Positions 62,833 through 64,000 of a stretch of 64,000 nt of DNA are shown here, in pieces (position 1 is the first letter of the stretch; each line of letters begins with the position of its first letter). The notes beneath the pieces are model-generated. The model did not search any database. It was given only the letters and a program-made list of their open reading frames with translations, and was not told the DNA's origin. Source of the stretch: Hyphomicrobiales bacterium (GTDB taxonomy: Bacteria; Pseudomonadota; Alphaproteobacteria; Rhizobiales; Rhizobiaceae). The stretch lies in the NCBI GenBank assembly GCA_900468285.1, contig UBTF01000008.1, positions 62,001-126,000 of the forward strand, written 5' to 3'. The position numbers and the translations under genes were made by a program.

Positions 62833-63930
62833 ATGAAACATCGTTCGCTTCGTTTCAGCCTCGCCGTTGCTTCCGCCATTCTGGCCGCAGGCACGGCCTT
62901 CGCGCAGGAAAAGGTCGTCCACGTCTACAACTGGTCGGACTATATCGATCCTGCTCTTCTGGAAGAATTCACCAAGGAAACCGGCATCAAGGTCGTTTAC
63001 GACGTCTATGATGGCAACGAGGTTCTGGAAACAAAGCTTCTGGCCGGCAATTCCGGTTATGATGTCGTCGCGCCGACTTCGCCGTTCCTGGCGCGTCAGA
63101 TCAAGGCTGGCGTGTACCAGAAGCTGGACAAGTCCAAGCTGCCGAACCTCAAGAACATGTGGCCGGAAATCACAACGCGTCTGGCGCAGTACGACCCTGG
63201 CAATGAATATGCCGTCAACTATATGTGGGGCACCACCGGCATCGGTTACAACGCAGCCAAGATCAAGGCGGCGCTGGGTGACGTGAAGGTCGACAGCTGG
63301 GATATCATCTTCAAGCCTGAAAACGCTGAAAAGCTGAAATCCTGCGGTATCAACATCCTCGATGCATCCGATGAAACCTTCGCCATTGCCATGAACTATA
63401 TCGGCAAGAACCCCGACAGCAAGGAAACCGCTGATCTGGAAGCGGGCGGCGATGTATACAAGGCGATCCGCCCTTCGGTCAAAACCTTCAACTCCTCGGC
63501 CTATATCGATGAACTCGCCAATGGTGACAGCTGCATCACCATCGGCTGGTCCGGCGATATTCTTCAGGCCAAGACCCGAGCTGAAGAAGCGAAAAATGGC
63601 GTCGAAGTGAACTATGTCATCCCCAAGGAAGGCACCTATATCTGGATGGATTCCTTCGCCATTCCGGCAGATGCCAAGAATGTCGATGCAGCCCACGCCT
63701 TCATCAACTTCATGATGAAGCCTGAAGTGGCCGCCAAGGCTTCGGACTACGTTCAATATGCCAACGGCAACCTCGCATCCCAGCCGTTGATGGACGAGGC
63801 TGTTTCCAAGAACCCCGGCGTTTACCCGGATGCAGAGACGATGAAGAAGCTCTTCACCATCTCGCCATACGGGCCGAAGGAACAGCGCGTGTTGAACCGC
63901 GTATGGACCCAGATAAAAACCGGCAGCTGA
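62833..63930 (+). CDS. potF: spermidine/putrescine-binding protein, PotF-like
   Basis: A 365-residue periplasmic binding protein. ATG 62833 follows AGGAGA and starts a signal peptide (LRFSLAVASAILAAGTAFAQ). Signatures: VVHVYNWSDYIDPALLEEFT, FTKETGIKVVYDVYDGNEVL, GYDVVAPTSPFLARQIKAGV, then YAVNYMWGTTGIGYNAAKI. These match PotF/SpuD polyamine receptors. The potGHI-type ATPase and permeases are expected beyond the right edge. The product fits the PuuA/PuuB genes 6-9 kb to the left, which use gamma-glutamylated putrescine. Confidence 0.9.
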   Translation: MKHRSLRFSLAVASAILAAGTAFAQEKVVHVYNWSDYIDPALLEEFTKETGIKVVYDVYDGNEVLETKLLAGNSGYDVVAPTSPFLARQIKAGVYQKLDKSKLPNLKNMWPEITTRLAQYDPGNEYAVNYMWGTTGIGYNAAKIKAALGDVKVDSWDIIFKPENAEKLKSCGINILDASDETFAIAMNYIGKNPDSKETADLEAGGDVYKAIRPSVKTFNSSAYIDELANGDSCITIGWSGDILQAKTRAEEAKNGVEVNYVIPKEGTYIWMDSFAIPADAKNVDAAHAFINFMMKPEVAAKASDYVQYANGNLASQPLMDEAVSKNPGVYPDAETMKKLFTISPYGPKEQRVLNRVWTQIKTGS

Positions 63931-63942
63931 CCGGGTTTTCAA

Positions 63943-63972
63943 AAAGGGGCGGGTGGAAACTCCTGCCCCTTT
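63943..63972 (+). terminator. hairpin after potF-like gene
   Basis: AAAGGGGC (63943-63950) pairs with GCCCCTTT (63965-63972), extended by GG/CC inside. T residues are few afterwards, so it may be an mRNA stabiliser after the binding-protein gene instead of a complete stop. Confidence 0.6.
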
Positions 63973-64000
63973 CTCGTTCAGCCTTTACAAAAAACAAATG

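Overview
The window looks like chromosomal DNA of a Rhizobiaceae bacterium (Rhizobium/Agrobacterium/Sinorhizobium relatives). The evidence is the rhizobial form of the flagellar regulon (several tandem flagellins, MotB-MotC-FliK, the regulator Rem, FlaF/FlbT, MotE), the aglR-aglEFGAK alpha-glucoside operon and a zwf-pgl-edd Entner-Doudoroff operon. I cannot fix the genus from sequence alone. No phage, insertion sequence, CRISPR array or rRNA was seen.

Region 1 (1-17.9 kb): a truncated TPR plus O-GlcNAc-transferase-like (SPINDLY/GT41) gene reads leftward off the window. Four flagellin genes follow, each with its own leader and the first three with a strong terminator. Next come a FliH-like gene, motB, motC, fliK, a lytic transglycosylase, rem, and then flgE-flgK-flgL-flaF-flbT-flgD-fliQ. 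Upstream elements are shared between the flagellin leaders.

Region 2 (17.9-24.2 kb): a housekeeping block splits the flagellar genes: tRNA-Thr(GGT), a small basic protein, murA, a DUF2948-type gene, hisD, a UPF0262 gene, a low-molecular-weight phosphatase, infA, maf and yacG.

Region 3 (24.2-37.9 kb): flagellar genes resume with a large DUF1217-type repeat protein (minus strand). Then flhA-fliR-coiled-coil protein-flgJ-flgN-FliL-like protein run rightward and converge on the leftward operon flgB-flgC-fliE-flgG-flgA-flgI-motE-flgH-fliL-fliP. fliF, fliG, fliM, fliN, fliI, flhB, motA, flgF and visNR are not here. The inverted flgB-fliP block suggests rearrangement relative to the collinear rhizobial cluster I remember.

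Region 4 (38-54 kb): a Wzz-like chain-length protein without a kinase domain, folD, then aglR divergent from aglEFGAK (uptake and hydrolysis of alpha-glucosides, with two visible LacI-type operators). A PilZ-like orphan, a SnoaL-like protein and the leftward zwf-pgl-edd operon follow. Sugar import by Agl and oxidation by Zwf/Pgl/Edd form one catabolic route.

Region 5 (54-64 kb): a PuuA/PuuB-like gamma-glutamyl-polyamine pair, a BaiN/HI0933-type flavoprotein, small ORFs, a LysR regulator, isocitrate lyase aceA divergent from a RamB/ScfR-type regulator with repeated TGTAAA motifs between them, and a PotF-like polyamine-binding protein whose transporter partners would lie beyond the right end.
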